Position numbers and translations under genes: made by a program | Shown here: positions 12,587 through 23,138 of the stretch, piece by piece | How the letters are laid out: the number at the start of each line of letters is the position of its first letter | Numbering within the stretch: the first letter of the stretch is position 1 | Notes under the pieces: model-generated | The model's input: only the letters and a program-made list of their open reading frames with translations | Told to the model about the DNA's origin: nothing | The model's database searches: none | Assembly: GCA_947650365.1 (NCBI GenBank) | Contig: OX393553.1 | Span: 42,455,949-42,519,948 of the forward strand | Direction: 5' to 3' | Length of the DNA: 64,000 nt | From: Chamaelirium japonicum | Lineage: Eukaryota > Streptophyta > Magnoliopsida > Liliales > Melanthiaceae

Positions 12587-13232
12587 CTAACATATTTTTA
12601 TACAACATCTCCTCATTATGAAATTTATCAAAATACTCCTTCGTGACCTTTTTGCCCCTCATATTTTAGAGTTTTTTTTCAAAATAATGCTTTAAAAATA
12701 AATATTTAATTTAAGAGTGCTTGACGAAAGTATTAAGCCTCCTAACATTTTGACCACCATGTGTCACGTTAGCGTGGTAAAGTGAGCCGCACATGATTTT
12801 TTGTTTTGATTCTCTGGAGAACTCGATATCCGGGTTATCAGTTTTAAATCCAAAACTCTGGATAACAACTTTAATTAAAAAACCCTATGCAAATCAGGCT
12901 AAGTGTGGAAAACATGGGTTGGTTTCTAGTTTTAAACCCGGTATCCAAAAAATAAGGATTAAAACCGGTAACCCGAATAACGAGTTCTCTGAAGAAGCAG
13001 GAAAAAAACCTATGACTCACTTTACGGCGTTACCATGCCATGTGGCGATCAGAACGGTAGGAAGCTAAATGCTTTAGGTCAAATGCTATTAAATTAAATA
13101 TTTGTTTTAAAATATTATTTTGAAAAAAAAATTATATTTTAAGTTTTATTTATTTAATTCAAGGGTGAAAAGGTCAAGGTAGGGGGGTTAGTAAATATCA
13201 GAACAAATGAGGGGTTTATTTAAAAGTTATGG
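12587..13232. mobile_element. Foldback element (~650-bp imperfect inverted repeat)
   Basis: The two halves are imperfect reverse complements over roughly 300 bp each. Matching pairs include GGTAAAGTGAGCCGCACATG (12776) with the complement of the segment at 13010-13030, AGAACTCGATATCCGGGTTA (about 12820) with the complement of about 12980, and the outer CTCATTATGAAATTTATC (12612) with the complement of about 13190-13208. The centre is near 12890. No transposase and no confident target duplication were found. It could be a foldback or MULE-derived non-autonomous element, or an inverted duplication. Transcribed, it would form a long hairpin. Confidence 0.75.
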
Positions 13233-14239
13233 ATGTTATCAGTAATAAGAAAAATTGTCAACGAGCCATCTGAGAAAATCCTTTTTATTTTATTAAATTC
13301 GCATTCGTGTATGGTAGGCTGGAGGAGTAGGACCATCAAGCGTAATGCCAAATTAAGAGTTGGAATCTACTACGGTTCCAGCAACCTACAATTGAAAATG
13401 ATAGCCAACCGATGCGCGCCAGGTGGCACTTGGCAACACATAGTTGTGGCTTAGTGCGATACACGGTAGGATCTGATGGCAGGCGTACACCCATGAATCG
13501 CACTCAGCCCGACCACTGAGATGATGTTAGTGCCACGTGGCCGCATTGGCCGGATTTTGCCCAAAAAATCATACCACCGCGGGGCCCACTGCGATTCAAA
13601 AAGACATGAGGGTAGCGAGCTCCAGCACATGGGGGTAGTGGCTCCCAGCACCCATATTATGCTGATAGGCTCTAGGGGTAATGGGCCCCACAGTTGTATG
13701 GTATGCAGAAGGTATTTGTCTATTTTTACAAGGTTGGTACACAGAAAGATCGAATGACTTAAAATAGTCCATTGAAATCACAAAATCATTGTAGTTCGGG
13801 GTCCAGCCAACGATATCTATCCCAGCCTGCTCAATCACCCTAGGGAGCCCCGTGGGGTTCTATCGGTGGCAACCGTGGCATGTAGCTCTCAACAATCTGA
13901 AACAATTCAATCAGACGGAAATAACAGATGTCGATGGCCGACTCCAAACCACGATATCCATGTTTAGGGCAACTAAGTTAAGAGCTTTCGCAGAAAAGAT
14001 TTTTTTTTTTTGCAAAAAGAAACCAACCCCTCCATATGTATCATCCACTTTCTATCTCGACACTAGGTACCAATCCCAACAGGTTGCCCAGAGCCAGTGG
14101 GTCCGAGTAGAAAGGAGGGGATATCTATGAAGTGGTGGAGCATTCATTAAGATATTTAGTAGAGTTCTTATATAGCACCTCTTCGAAAAGAGGTGAGATA
14201 CAACTAGGGGATGGACAAAGAGAGAAATTAATATTACAA
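13233..14239. other. No recognisable gene
   Basis: Mixed-composition sequence with short overlapping ORFs on both strands and no recognised motif. Confidence 0.4.
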
Positions 14240-14650
14240 TAAAGCGCATGAGAGGCAAGCACATGGGTCGTCTGATTGCATTCCCTAGTCACATGGGAGT
14301 AATCGCAAAATGCAAACAGCTATGAGAGTCTCGTACATTCCATAATTGAGTTATGGATCTTCCAAGAAGGAGGGGTGTCTTTCTCCAACAAGAGCGTAAT
14401 CACTAAAAGGTTGTCTCATTCCAACACTACGTTGTTGATTCTGAGCTGTAAGCAAAGCTTAATACCTTCTACCATTACTAAAGCCTCCGCTTCCATCGGC
14501 GAACAAGCATGGAGGATTTTACCAGCAAACCAGATTAGGTGGCCTAAGAAATCTTTGATGATAAGATCACATGCTGTATTCTTTCTACGAACTGAGGCAT
14601 CCACATTAATCTTGAGAGAGTCTTCTGAAGATCGCTTCCACGCCGGTTTA
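14240..14650 (-). pseudogene. RNase H-like domain (RVT_3 type) pseudogene, LINE-derived
   Basis: The minus strand encodes an almost complete plant RNase H-like domain of the kind at the C-terminus of plant LINE retrotransposon polyproteins. In order it shows LKINVDASV (first catalytic Asp), then PMEAEALVMVEGIKL (catalytic Glu in the EAEAL motif), then NNVVLE, where an in-frame TGA sits in place of the Ser that normally precedes the SDS-type Asp. It continues through a second stop (TAG) to YSHVTRECNQTTHVLASHAL, matching the family's C-terminal helix. The upstream reverse transcriptase is absent, so this is a stranded domain. Two in-frame stops make it non-functional. Assignment rests on motif order, not a database search. 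Confidence 0.75.
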
Positions 14651-14986
14651 GTGCTATCCTCTGTCTTTGTTCTATTTTAGCATAAAGATTCGAACTCCCA
14701 GAATAAGAGTGATGTTATACAACAACTCCTTTGGTGCCAGGCAGTCAATCATTGTGGTCGGTCGGGATTGTGTGCAACGAACGGGTGTGATCGTGCCACG
14801 TCGAGTTGGCAAATGAAGAGTTAGGCTAGCCATTGAGGGCCGAGTCCTATCGTACCGGCCAGGAGCTGTCGGTGGTTGGCTTGGCTTTGTCTCTGCCGCG
14901 AGCTCCGTTCCACTGTAAGGAAAATGACCGGTAGCGAGCACAGACCGTGCGATGCGAAGTCAGCAGCACGATCGTTTGATTTTTTA

Positions 14987-15247
14987 GGGTTATTTTGACT
15001 TTGCCCCCCAAATTTGCCTTGAATTTGACTTTACCCCCCATTATTTCATTAATTAGAATTTACCGCCCAAAACTAACTCTTCAGTCACGGAAAAGAAAAA
15101 AAAGAAAGGGTGAGCTGACGGAAAAGAAAAAAAGTTTTAGGGGTAGCTGACGGAACAGTTAGTTTTGGGGGTAAAGTCTACTTAATGAAACTATGGGGGT
15201 AAAGTCTAATTTAAGGCAAAATTTGGGGGGCAAAGACAAAATAACCC
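14987..15247. mobile_element. MULE-type MITE, 261 bp
   Basis: The element has about 90-bp terminal inverted repeats beginning GGGTTATTTTG, with TTTGCCCCCCAAAT shared by both arms. It is bounded by a perfect 9-bp duplication GATTTTTTA at 14978-14986 and 15248-15256. Nine-base duplications with long inverted repeats fit non-autonomous Mutator-like elements. The short spacer is purine-rich (GGAAAAGAAAAAAA) and there is no coding capacity. Confidence 0.88.
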
Positions 15248-15356
15248 GATTTTTTAAGCTCGGGTCTACGATCTAAAGATGCCTTACTTCAAAATATATT
15301 AACTAAATATATTATTGCAATATTAAAAGAGATTTTATTTTATTTATTTATTTTTT

Positions 15357-15391
15357 TTTGGGCGGGGGGGGGGGGGGGGGGGGGGGGGGGG
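15357..15391. repeat. Poly-G tract
   Basis: A near-uninterrupted G run of about 30 bases after a T-rich stretch. Its exact length is unreliable in most sequencing data. A poly-C run follows at about 15533-15556. Confidence 0.9.
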
Positions 15392-15559
15392 CGGTCGTAT
15401 TCAGAATGTTAATTATTGGTCTTTTAAGCAGAAGAAATTTTTTAAATAAATGATGTTTATGATTACAATATTTCTCAGCATGGTTTTAAAAATTGTTTTT
15501 AGTTTTAATTATGAGGAGAATCCATACGCCCAATCCCCCCCCCCCCCCCCCCCCCAACT

Positions 15560-15900
15560 CAATTGTCACTTTTTTCATACACCCCATTTTACCCCTCTTC
15601 GTCCATAGTACATATACCTCCTATATTGAATCCTATGTCATGACAAAAGAAAAAAACAAAGGTTAGGACCGTAATACGACATTCTTGGTCTTCCCATTTT
15701 ATCCCTACAGAAATTATAAATATCATCCAAGAATATTACTCTTTTACCACTAATTCATCGATTCTTATTTATCCATTAAAAAAACAATAGCTATAAAGGT
15801 AATATGGGTCCCATTTTTTATCATTTTATCATATCAAGTATCAACCTACTTTTGGTTTTCCATTTTGCCCTTTTTCTTATCCACTATACCTATGATTTGG
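15560..15900. repeat. Segment related to 30285-30430
   Basis: The order ATAGTACATATAC, ATCCTATGTCAT, a CAAAAGAAAAAAAC-type run, TTCTTG and CTTCCCATTTTATCCCTACA is repeated in diverged form near 30285-30385. The related sequence on both sides of the nested insertions indicates an old direct duplication of the host segment. Confidence 0.5.
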
Positions 15901-16333
15901 GTAGGGTATGGGTACCTCAATACCCATTCCCGAAACTCAAATGTTTGGGTTGGATATGGGTATAAGCACCTCAATATTCATATCCGAAACTCAAAACCCG
16001 CTTGCCCCTCTAACTTGTGACCCAACCCCGACCCAAAACCTCGGTACGGGTGTGGGTACATATTTGCAAGGTTTGGGTAGGGTATGGGTATATGAACTTA
16101 AGCCGATTAACCTTTCAAGTAAGGTATGCGTACCTCAGTACAACCCGAAACCCAAAGGTTTGGATAGGGTATGATCGAGTATAGGAATTGTACCTGATTA
16201 ACTTTCGGGTATGCGTATGGGTAGCTCAATACCCATATCCAAAACCTGATTGCTCCTCTAACCTGTGACCCAACCCCGACCCGAAATATCAGATACTGTT
16301 ATGGGTACAAATTTACAAGGTTTGGATGTGGTA
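15901..16333. repeat. Degenerate GGGTATGGGTACCTCAATACCCAT repeats, left part
   Basis: Irregular units built from GGTTTGGGTAGGGTATGGGTA, CCTCTAACTTGTGACCCAA and GATTAACTTTCGGGTATG. The array is interrupted at 16333 by the Helitron and resumes at 30157 with ATAGGAACTCTACCCGATTA, which matches the internal unit at about 16173-16205. This lets the empty site be inferred. Confidence 0.75.
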
Positions 16334-16635
16334 TCTATATATCTATACTAAAACGGAAGCCTCTCTTCCGTGTTGTGACACGTGGAGCCCCATTAAAGAA
16401 GGGTTCTTGCCATGGTCTGACACGTGGAACCTATTGCAAAGGGAGCCCTCTCCCCTGTTGTGATACGTGGGCTCCTCTTGAAGGGAAAAACTATGAATCC
16501 GTTCAAATCCTATGAGCCGTTTTGGATTGCAAATCAATGCTAGCACTTCAGCATGAATTGATCCCCATAGAAGATAACGTGAAGAGAGGCAATCAATGTC
16601 ATTATGTCACAGTAAAAGAAAATACTATTTGTCCC

Positions 16636-16812
16636 TATTAGATGTAGTGTGTTAGTATGCTATTAGTCCCACCTCGATTGTGGTAATGTAATGGTGTGCG
16701 TTCTCTCTCTATATAAAGAGAGGTAGTCTTGTGTAACAACAATGAGATTGATGAGATAATACAAGGAGTTTTTCTCTCCAAACCTATTCTCTCTCCCTCT
16801 CTCTTCGTAACA
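16636..16812 (+). repeat. 5' LTR of the TA..CA element
   Basis: It starts TATTAGATGTAGTGTG and ends CTTCGTAACA. A TATA box (TATATAAA) at 16710-16717 lies within a TCTCTCTATATAAAGAGAG near-palindrome. Confidence 0.9.
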
Positions 16813-16825
16813 TGGTATCAGAGCC
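16813..16825 (+). promoter_or_regulatory. Primer-binding site, tRNA-iMet
   Basis: TGGTATCAGAGCC directly abuts the LTR end. It is the canonical plant initiator-Met tRNA complement. Confidence 0.92.
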
Positions 16826-19800
16826 AACCTTCTTCGCCTAGAGTTTTGAAATTCCTTTTCTAGCCTCGGCCTCGACGGCGACCTCAGGGAGGCCAGGCAT
16901 AGTAAAAAAAAAAATTCCTTTCCCTTGTGCGAGCCCTGTGAGCCCTACCGCACGACTTGTCCTGCCGGGCGGCCACCCTCTGCGACGGCCCTATCGCCAG
17001 TGTACCTCGGTCGACCACCTCCTACGCGCCGACTCCCCTCGCATTGCTGCCGAGCCGCTCGAGCCCGTGCCACCTCCTGCCAGATCTGTTGTTGCCCACG
17101 TCGATCGTGTCGGCCACCTGCTCCTCCTCCATGATCTGAGTCTTTGCCGACCCGAGCCGGTGCCACCTCCTCTCTGACCCTGCGCCACGCCCGCCGGCCC
17201 TGCGTGCAAGCCACCGCTCCTCATCCAAGCCCGGCCTTGTGCATTGCGTCACTTCAGCAGTTCATCATCCGCCCTGCGCCCGTTGGCCTCGCCCTTGTGC
17301 ACCGTCCGGACGACCCCTGCGCCATTGATCCCTGTACAACGCAGTTGTCCAGTCCCGGCCCTACGCCCGCTGCCTTCTCTCCGGTGCAGCAGCAACGGTG
17401 GCACGGGGGGCCAGATCTGGCGCCCCCCCTGGTCGTCCTCTCTCCGGCGCCCCCCCCCCCCCCCCCGACCGTCTTCTCTTCAACGCAGCAACAACCGTGG
17501 CACGAAGGGGTCAGATCTGGTCGCAGCCTGCCGTCCGGCCGACCAACTCCTGCTGTCCGGCCTCCCTTGTCGTTGGCTGCTCGTGCCCTCCTCCGTTGCA
17601 CGCCGTCTAGCCCTGTCTCCCGATCATGCGCCCGCCGCCGCCGGTCCTCTGCACCCGCCTGTGCCCTTCTTCGCTGCCGCCCGGTGTTCCCTCTCGTCTC
17701 TCTCTCTCTCTCTTACTCTCTCACATCCGTGACCGTCTCCGGTTCTCTCTCTATATCAGTAATCACAGCCATCCGATTTGCATCAGATGGCTGTGCTTTA
17801 TACCCGATCCGATCACAGCCCAAAAAAAAAAACTGATGATCCCCTTTTTTAGTTTGAGCCCGTGCTATACACTCGATCCGACCCGGCACGGCCCTTGCAC
17901 CCGGATCCGGCCCTTCTCTGCGCCCGCTTCTGTCTTGTCGGCTGCCGGAGCCCTAAGCCGTTTGATCCGGTTGCCTCGACATCCTGCTCCCACGTCGTCG
18001 AGCCCCGACACCTGCTATACGGAGACCACCGCCTGCACTCTAGATTCGGCCACCCGCGGCACCTCCAGCTGTTTCTGCACCACGGCCGCACCGACCTCCT
18101 TGTTGCATCTGCCGGACCGTCTCCCTGCAGTGAGACCTCCTCCATGCCGAGCCATCTCCCGGCTATCTGGCCATCTGCCCTTGAGTGTCGGCCGCTGTCA
18201 CCTGCACCCTTGATCCCGCGTGATCCCTATCCGGTCGGCCTACTCTCTGCATGACCGCTCTCCCAGATTCTTGTCCGCCTTGCCGGCTTGCCTGTGCCTT
18301 GCACTATGTCAGCTTACCTGCGCTTTACACTCTGTCGGCTGACCTACGCCTCCCTCCTTTCCATTCGAGGTTCTTTCCCTCCGGTGTCTCTCTTCTTAGC
18401 CGGTTGGCTTTATCATTTTTCTCTTTGGTCGTGCGACCCTTGAATCCTCTCTCCGGTCATTGTTCTGTCGGCTTTCAGATCCTTTTTCTCCCTGGTCGTG
18501 TGACCCTTGGATTCTCTCTCTTTTTTCGATCACTCTTATGCCGGCTTTCGGATCTCTCTCTTTCTGGTCACTTTTGTGCCGGCCTTCGGATCCTCTCTTT
18601 TTTCGGTCACTCTTGTGTTGGCTTTCGGATCCTCTCTCTCTCCGGTCACATTTGTGTTGGTCTTCAGATCCTCTTTCTTTCCGGTCACTCTTGTGCCGAC
18701 TTTCGGATCCTCTCTCTCTCTAGATCTCTCTCTCTCTCTCTCTCCGATCACACTTGTCTTGTGCCGGCTTTTGAATCCTCTCTTGTTTCGATCATACTTG
18801 TCTTGTGTTGGCTTTTGGATCCTTTCTCGTTCTGATCACACTTGTCTTGTGCTAGCTTTTGGATCCTCTCTAGTTCATTCACACTTGTCTTTGTGTTGGC
18901 TTTTGGATCCTCTCTCGTTTCGGTCACACTTGTCTTGTCCCAGTTTTTGGATCCTTTCTCGTTCCGGTCACACTTGTCTTGTGCTGGCTTTTGGATCCTC
19001 TCTCGTTTCGTCACACTTGTTTTGTGCCGACTTTTGAATCCTCTCTCATTCCGGTCATTCTTGCGCCGGCTTTCGGATCCTTCATTTCCTTGGTCATGTG
19101 ACCCTATCAGAGCTACGACTCTACATTCTCTCCTTCTTCTTTGTCTGTGATGATTGAGATCTTCTAAAAGGTGTCAAGTACTTCCTTCGACCGGGTGCTT
19201 GCCTCCTATGATGTCTCACGCATTCACACCTTTTCTTAGCCGATCTCTCTCCTTTCAGCCTCCTTTATTGTCGGCTTTCTCCGCTCCTATCCTTATTGAT
19301 CATTGTCAATTTCCCTGGTTGACCTGCTTACAGGTTTACCGGGTTCCTGTTAAGTCTCCAAATAATGCATTTTATCACTTATTTCTTACTGCATTATCGT
19401 TGATTTCCTACGTAAAACTTTTTATTTACTCGTAAAGCGCATCATTTTCTTTGCACCACCGCATAGTAGACTTTAATACGGATATCACGATATATTGGTT
19501 CACACTCATACGATACATGCATGAAAAATACGGAGTCTGATAGTCCAAATTAATATTTTTATCGATAATCGCATTGGAACCTTACATACGTCATTTCATG
19601 TGTGTTTTTTCAGAAAATTGATCTGGTTCTCAACACAGCTAGCTCAAGGGCATCGTGCTAAAATAATGGATATTCTCACGGCAAGTCGATGGAGGATCTA
19701 CAACTTGTTTGGAAGCTTTTATGAAGAACGATAAAAAGAAAGACAAGTACGAGATTCAGCAAAAAAATGATCTCATCGGTTTGACAAATCGCATGATACA

Positions 19801-20784
19801 AATCAGAGGAGCACCCTGGACATTTTACCAAGCTCAATGGAGTATGACGGTGGCTTGCGAATGTGGCACGGAGAGCGCGCAGACATACCACCTTTTCTCT
19901 CTCATCCCCTCTCCTCATTTCTTTCTCTTTCTTTTCTCCCCTATCAAAACCAGCTCACACTCAAGACCCCATCTCACCCAACACCTTGACGTCCCTAGCA
20001 TCGAAACCAACTCTATCTCAATTCTATGTACCTTGCTCAAATCCATACAAGTACTAACCTACTGGATCTTAGCCGCTCGGATCCCATGCGTGCTCACACA
20101 ACCCAGTTATCCTAGCCGCTCGTAAATTAGCCGTCCAAATATCCACACAACTCCAACCCATGCAAAAGTCCATGCAGAATCCCAAACGTCCACAACAAAG
20201 TCCTCTCATGAAATCCCAATCATACACAGCTGCTGCCACCTTTTCGTTTTCTTTATTTTATTCTTATTTTATTAACAAAAACCAATCCCAACCTTTCTCT
20301 TAACCAATCTGAGTACAACTCCCACGTCACCCTTTCTCCTTATCATACCCAACTCTCTTCTTCTCTACTTAATCCCAGCTATCTAATAACCCATCATGCA
20401 CGTCACTCTCTTCACTCATGTGTCCAGCTGTACCAACTACATGCACCTCCGAGTCTCTCGCTTAAACTCAACCAAAACCCAACAGCAGTCATCCGTTTCT
20501 TCTAAACCCAGCGCCCTTTCTCTCTCTTACCCTAGCCGCATCTAATGCCCAATCTCCTCTCATGATTCTCTCTAGAACCCAGCACCGGCTGCGATCATAT
20601 CTCTTTCCTTTTTTTGCATCGCCTTTCTCCCCTGTCTTTCTCTAAACCAACGAGCCCAGATGGAGATCCCGTATCTCTCTCTAACTGAATTCTCTCTCTC
20701 TAAAACTCGGCCCACACAAGTCTCCCATTACCTCGCAGCCCCATCATCCGCCCATGCAGACCATCACAGCCGTCCGTGTGTCCA
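16826..20784 (+). other. Non-coding interior of the TA..CA element, left part
   Basis: This GC- and C/T-rich region contains Pro-, Arg- and Ser-rich ORFs in several frames on both strands (for example 17144-17836 and 17254-17601). They overlap each other and carry no conserved domain, so I treat them as compositional. It includes the 39-44-bp minisatellite and TCTCTC-rich stretches. Confidence 0.6.
18440..19095. repeat. 39- to 44-bp minisatellite (~14 copies)
   Basis: Units follow GCCGGCTTTCGGATCCTCTC, then a TCTC/TTCGG segment and GTCACACTTGT. The period is about 39 bp in the left part and about 44 bp in the right part, where TTGTCTTGTG is added. Apparent proteins here are repeat translations. 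Confidence 0.8.
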
Positions 20785-20789
20785 GTCTC

Positions 20790-21274
20790 TGTTGTAACGT
20801 TTCAATATTTGAAAAAAGCTGTAACGTTAGAAACGTTATAGCTTTGATTGCAAAACCGGTCACAATGGGCAGCCATTATGGGATTTTATTTTCAGCCTTG
20901 AAGGTTGGTCCAACGGTCATATTTTTCTCTATTTAAAGCCCCTCAAACACCTATCACAAACAAGGTTTTCTCTTCTTCTTCTTTGAAAAAATTATGCACA
21001 AAAGTTCTTGAGTTTCAAAGTTTGTTTTCTTCGGGCAATCGTCATCGGCAAAGGGTCAACTGATCCTCGATCGGATCGTGCCGGCAATCGAGGAGGAGCT
21101 CGGATTGGGTTCGTTGTACCTTGGGTTCGAAGGATCCGTTCAAACCCGCACAAGGGGAGGACTTTCGTTCTTAGGGCAGCGATTACGCACCTCTAACCCA
21201 TCGAGTAAAGTTTCTTATTTATTTAATTATTTGTAATTTATCAAATTGCCTAGTTCATATGCTTAGGAACAACA
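20790..21274 (+). repeat. 5' LTR of the copia element
   Basis: TATA-like CTATTTAAAG lies at about 20929-20938. The first 55 bases hold an inverted repeat around GTAACGTT/AACGTTA. ACTTTCGTTCTTAG at 21161-21174 is the perfect complement of 21277-21290, just past the LTR. Confidence 0.93.
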
Positions 21275-21276
21275 AT

Positions 21277-21290
21277 CTAAGAACGAAAGT
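21277..21290 (+). promoter_or_regulatory. Candidate non-tRNA primer site, complementary to the LTR
   Basis: CTAAGAACGAAAGT begins three bases after the LTR, where a primer-binding site should be, but lacks TGG and matches no tRNA 3' end that I recognise. It is perfectly complementary to 21161-21174 and to the equivalent part of the 3' LTR. This would allow self-priming or a U5-leader stem. Confidence 0.5.
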
Positions 21291-21968
21291 GCCTATTTGA
21301 TTTATTACTTGTTTCTAATCATATTATCTAGCACATTATAAAAGAAAAAAAATTATTATAGTTTGCTTGTAAGTTATATTAAAGGATTTGCATAGATTGT
21401 CATAATAGATTGATGCACAATACTTGTAACAAAATATTACTACGGTTTAATTTGTAGCATATAGAATTAACAAACTAATTTTGTTTGTTTTCTTTTCTCT
21501 TGCGAATATTATCTTGCATGATTAGAATAATTGTGATTAGCTAGTTTGTTTTATAATTTCTTTGTCTACCTTATAGATTGCAATTATATTCTCTAGCTAA
21601 AGCTTTCTAATTATTATTTACTTATTTGCTTAGCAAAAGGAAAAAAAAAAGTGTAGAACACAAGTTGCTTTTAGTTTCTTACTAGAAAAGATTTTAGTTT
21701 TTAGTAAATATTTCTTTATCTAACGGTGTCTAGAAAAGCTTGTCAAACCGGCGTAAAAGCCTAAGAAGGGATGGTATTTAAGAGAGCCTAGTGCTCCTCC
21801 ACCCAACTTGAGCTGATCTGGCCGTTACACATTGAAATACTTATTTGACACCTAAAGTCTAACCTAGTTGTAATTTGGTGGCTTGTTTGTTCTAGATAAG
21901 CTAATACTAAAGTCCTTTTGAACTTGCAGAAAAAGAAAAAAAACCCTTTTCAATTCTCATCTTAATCC
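21291..21968 (+). other. Copia leader (5' untranslated region)
   Basis: AT-rich leader between the candidate primer site and the gag ATG at 21969. No conserved ORF. Confidence 0.7.
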
Positions 21969-23138
21969 ATGGCATCTTTTCTCGAATCAAAATCGGTCAA
22001 ACCTGACAAATTTGATGGAACCTCATTTAGAAGGTGGCAAAACCAAATGAAGTATTGGTTAACCACTTTAGGTCTCCTGTCAGCTTTAGGTCTTACCTCT
22101 CCTTTAGAAGAAGCCTTGGAGGTAGGGTCCAAAAATCCCACACCTACCAATGTTGGTACTTCTGATGCCTTTGGTACACCCTCTACCTCTACACCCGAGA
22201 CGTCTCTTGTCGGAAAAACCCCGAAAGAGATAGACTATCACTGTCACAACCGTATTCTTAGTGCCTTATCCGACAAGCTCTATGACATATACCTAAAGAC
22301 CACTGATACCGCCAAGGAACTTTGGGAAGCATTAGAAGCCGAGTATGGCATTGATGATGCCGGTGTTAACCGATTTGCCATCTCGAACTTTCATAGCTTC
22401 AAAATGGTAGATTCTAAACCTATTAACGAGCAAATCCATGAGTTCCAGTTTCATTTGAGAGAGATTAGGATCCAGGGTACAATTCTAGATGAGAACTACA
22501 TGGTGTCTTGTCTCATTGACAAGCTACCACCATCTTGGGTTGAGTTTGCTAATCATTTTAGGCACACCCAAGGCACCCTGACTCTTTCCCAAGTCTACAA
22601 CTCCCTTAGAATAGAAGAGAAACACAAAGTCAGTGAGAAGAAACCTAATGAGTTCAAGGCCAAAGCATATCTTACCGAGAAAGTATCTAAACCCAACTAT
22701 ACCCACCATAACTATAAACCCAAGCATAAGAACTTCAAACCCAACAAGTCAAACCACCATAGGTTTCAAAACCCTAACCCAAAAAACCCTTCCAAGTCAG
22801 GAGGAGAGAAAAGGGTATGCTATGTATGTGGAAGAGACAACCATCTAGCAAGGGATTACTTCTACAAGAAGACAACCAACTCCAAACCCTCAGGGAAAGG
22901 ACCATTTGTTCCTAAACCTCAGGTCAATATGCTGGAGAACAACCCTTCATCTTGTGGATTGAGGTTTGAATCTTCTTCCATCGACTTTACTTCACTTAAC
23001 AATGATTGGTGGCTTGACTCAGGAGCTAACATACATGTATGTTTTGATCGCTCCTGGTTTTCCACTTATCAGGTCTCAAGTGGAGGAAGTGTAACGTTGG
23101 GTAATAACTCGGCTGCTCAAGTGGTGGGAAAAGGATGA
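21969..23138 (+). pseudogene. gag: copia Gag-protease, truncated by a premature stop
   Basis: The reading frame opens with MASFLESKSVKPDKFDGTSF, a typical copia Gag start, and runs through the UBN2-type Gag domain (about residues 15-225, with WQNQMKYWLTTL and ANHFRHTQGTLTLS). A basic Asn/Lys/Pro-rich linker follows, then a zinc knuckle near residues 284-297, CYVCGRDNHLARDY. The last knuckle Cys is Tyr, one G-to-A change, so zinc binding should be impaired. The aspartic protease follows with WWLDSGANIHV (catalytic DSGA near residue 350). Translation ends at TGA 23136-23138 after VVGKG, whereas homologous sequence continues in frame (VNLEMTSGKILTLQDVQHIP). The TGA is probably a CGA-to-TGA change. 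Confidence 0.9.

Noticed and set aside
15357..15556. Poly-G and poly-C tracts as paired structural elements
   Set aside because: They are complementary in composition, but homopolymer lengths are unreliable and no conserved flanks suggest a functional pair.
17144..18254. Pro/Arg/Ser-rich ORFs on both strands
   Set aside because: They overlap heavily in several frames in GC-rich, C/T-rich DNA, so the composition explains the openness. They lie in a non-coding retroelement interior.
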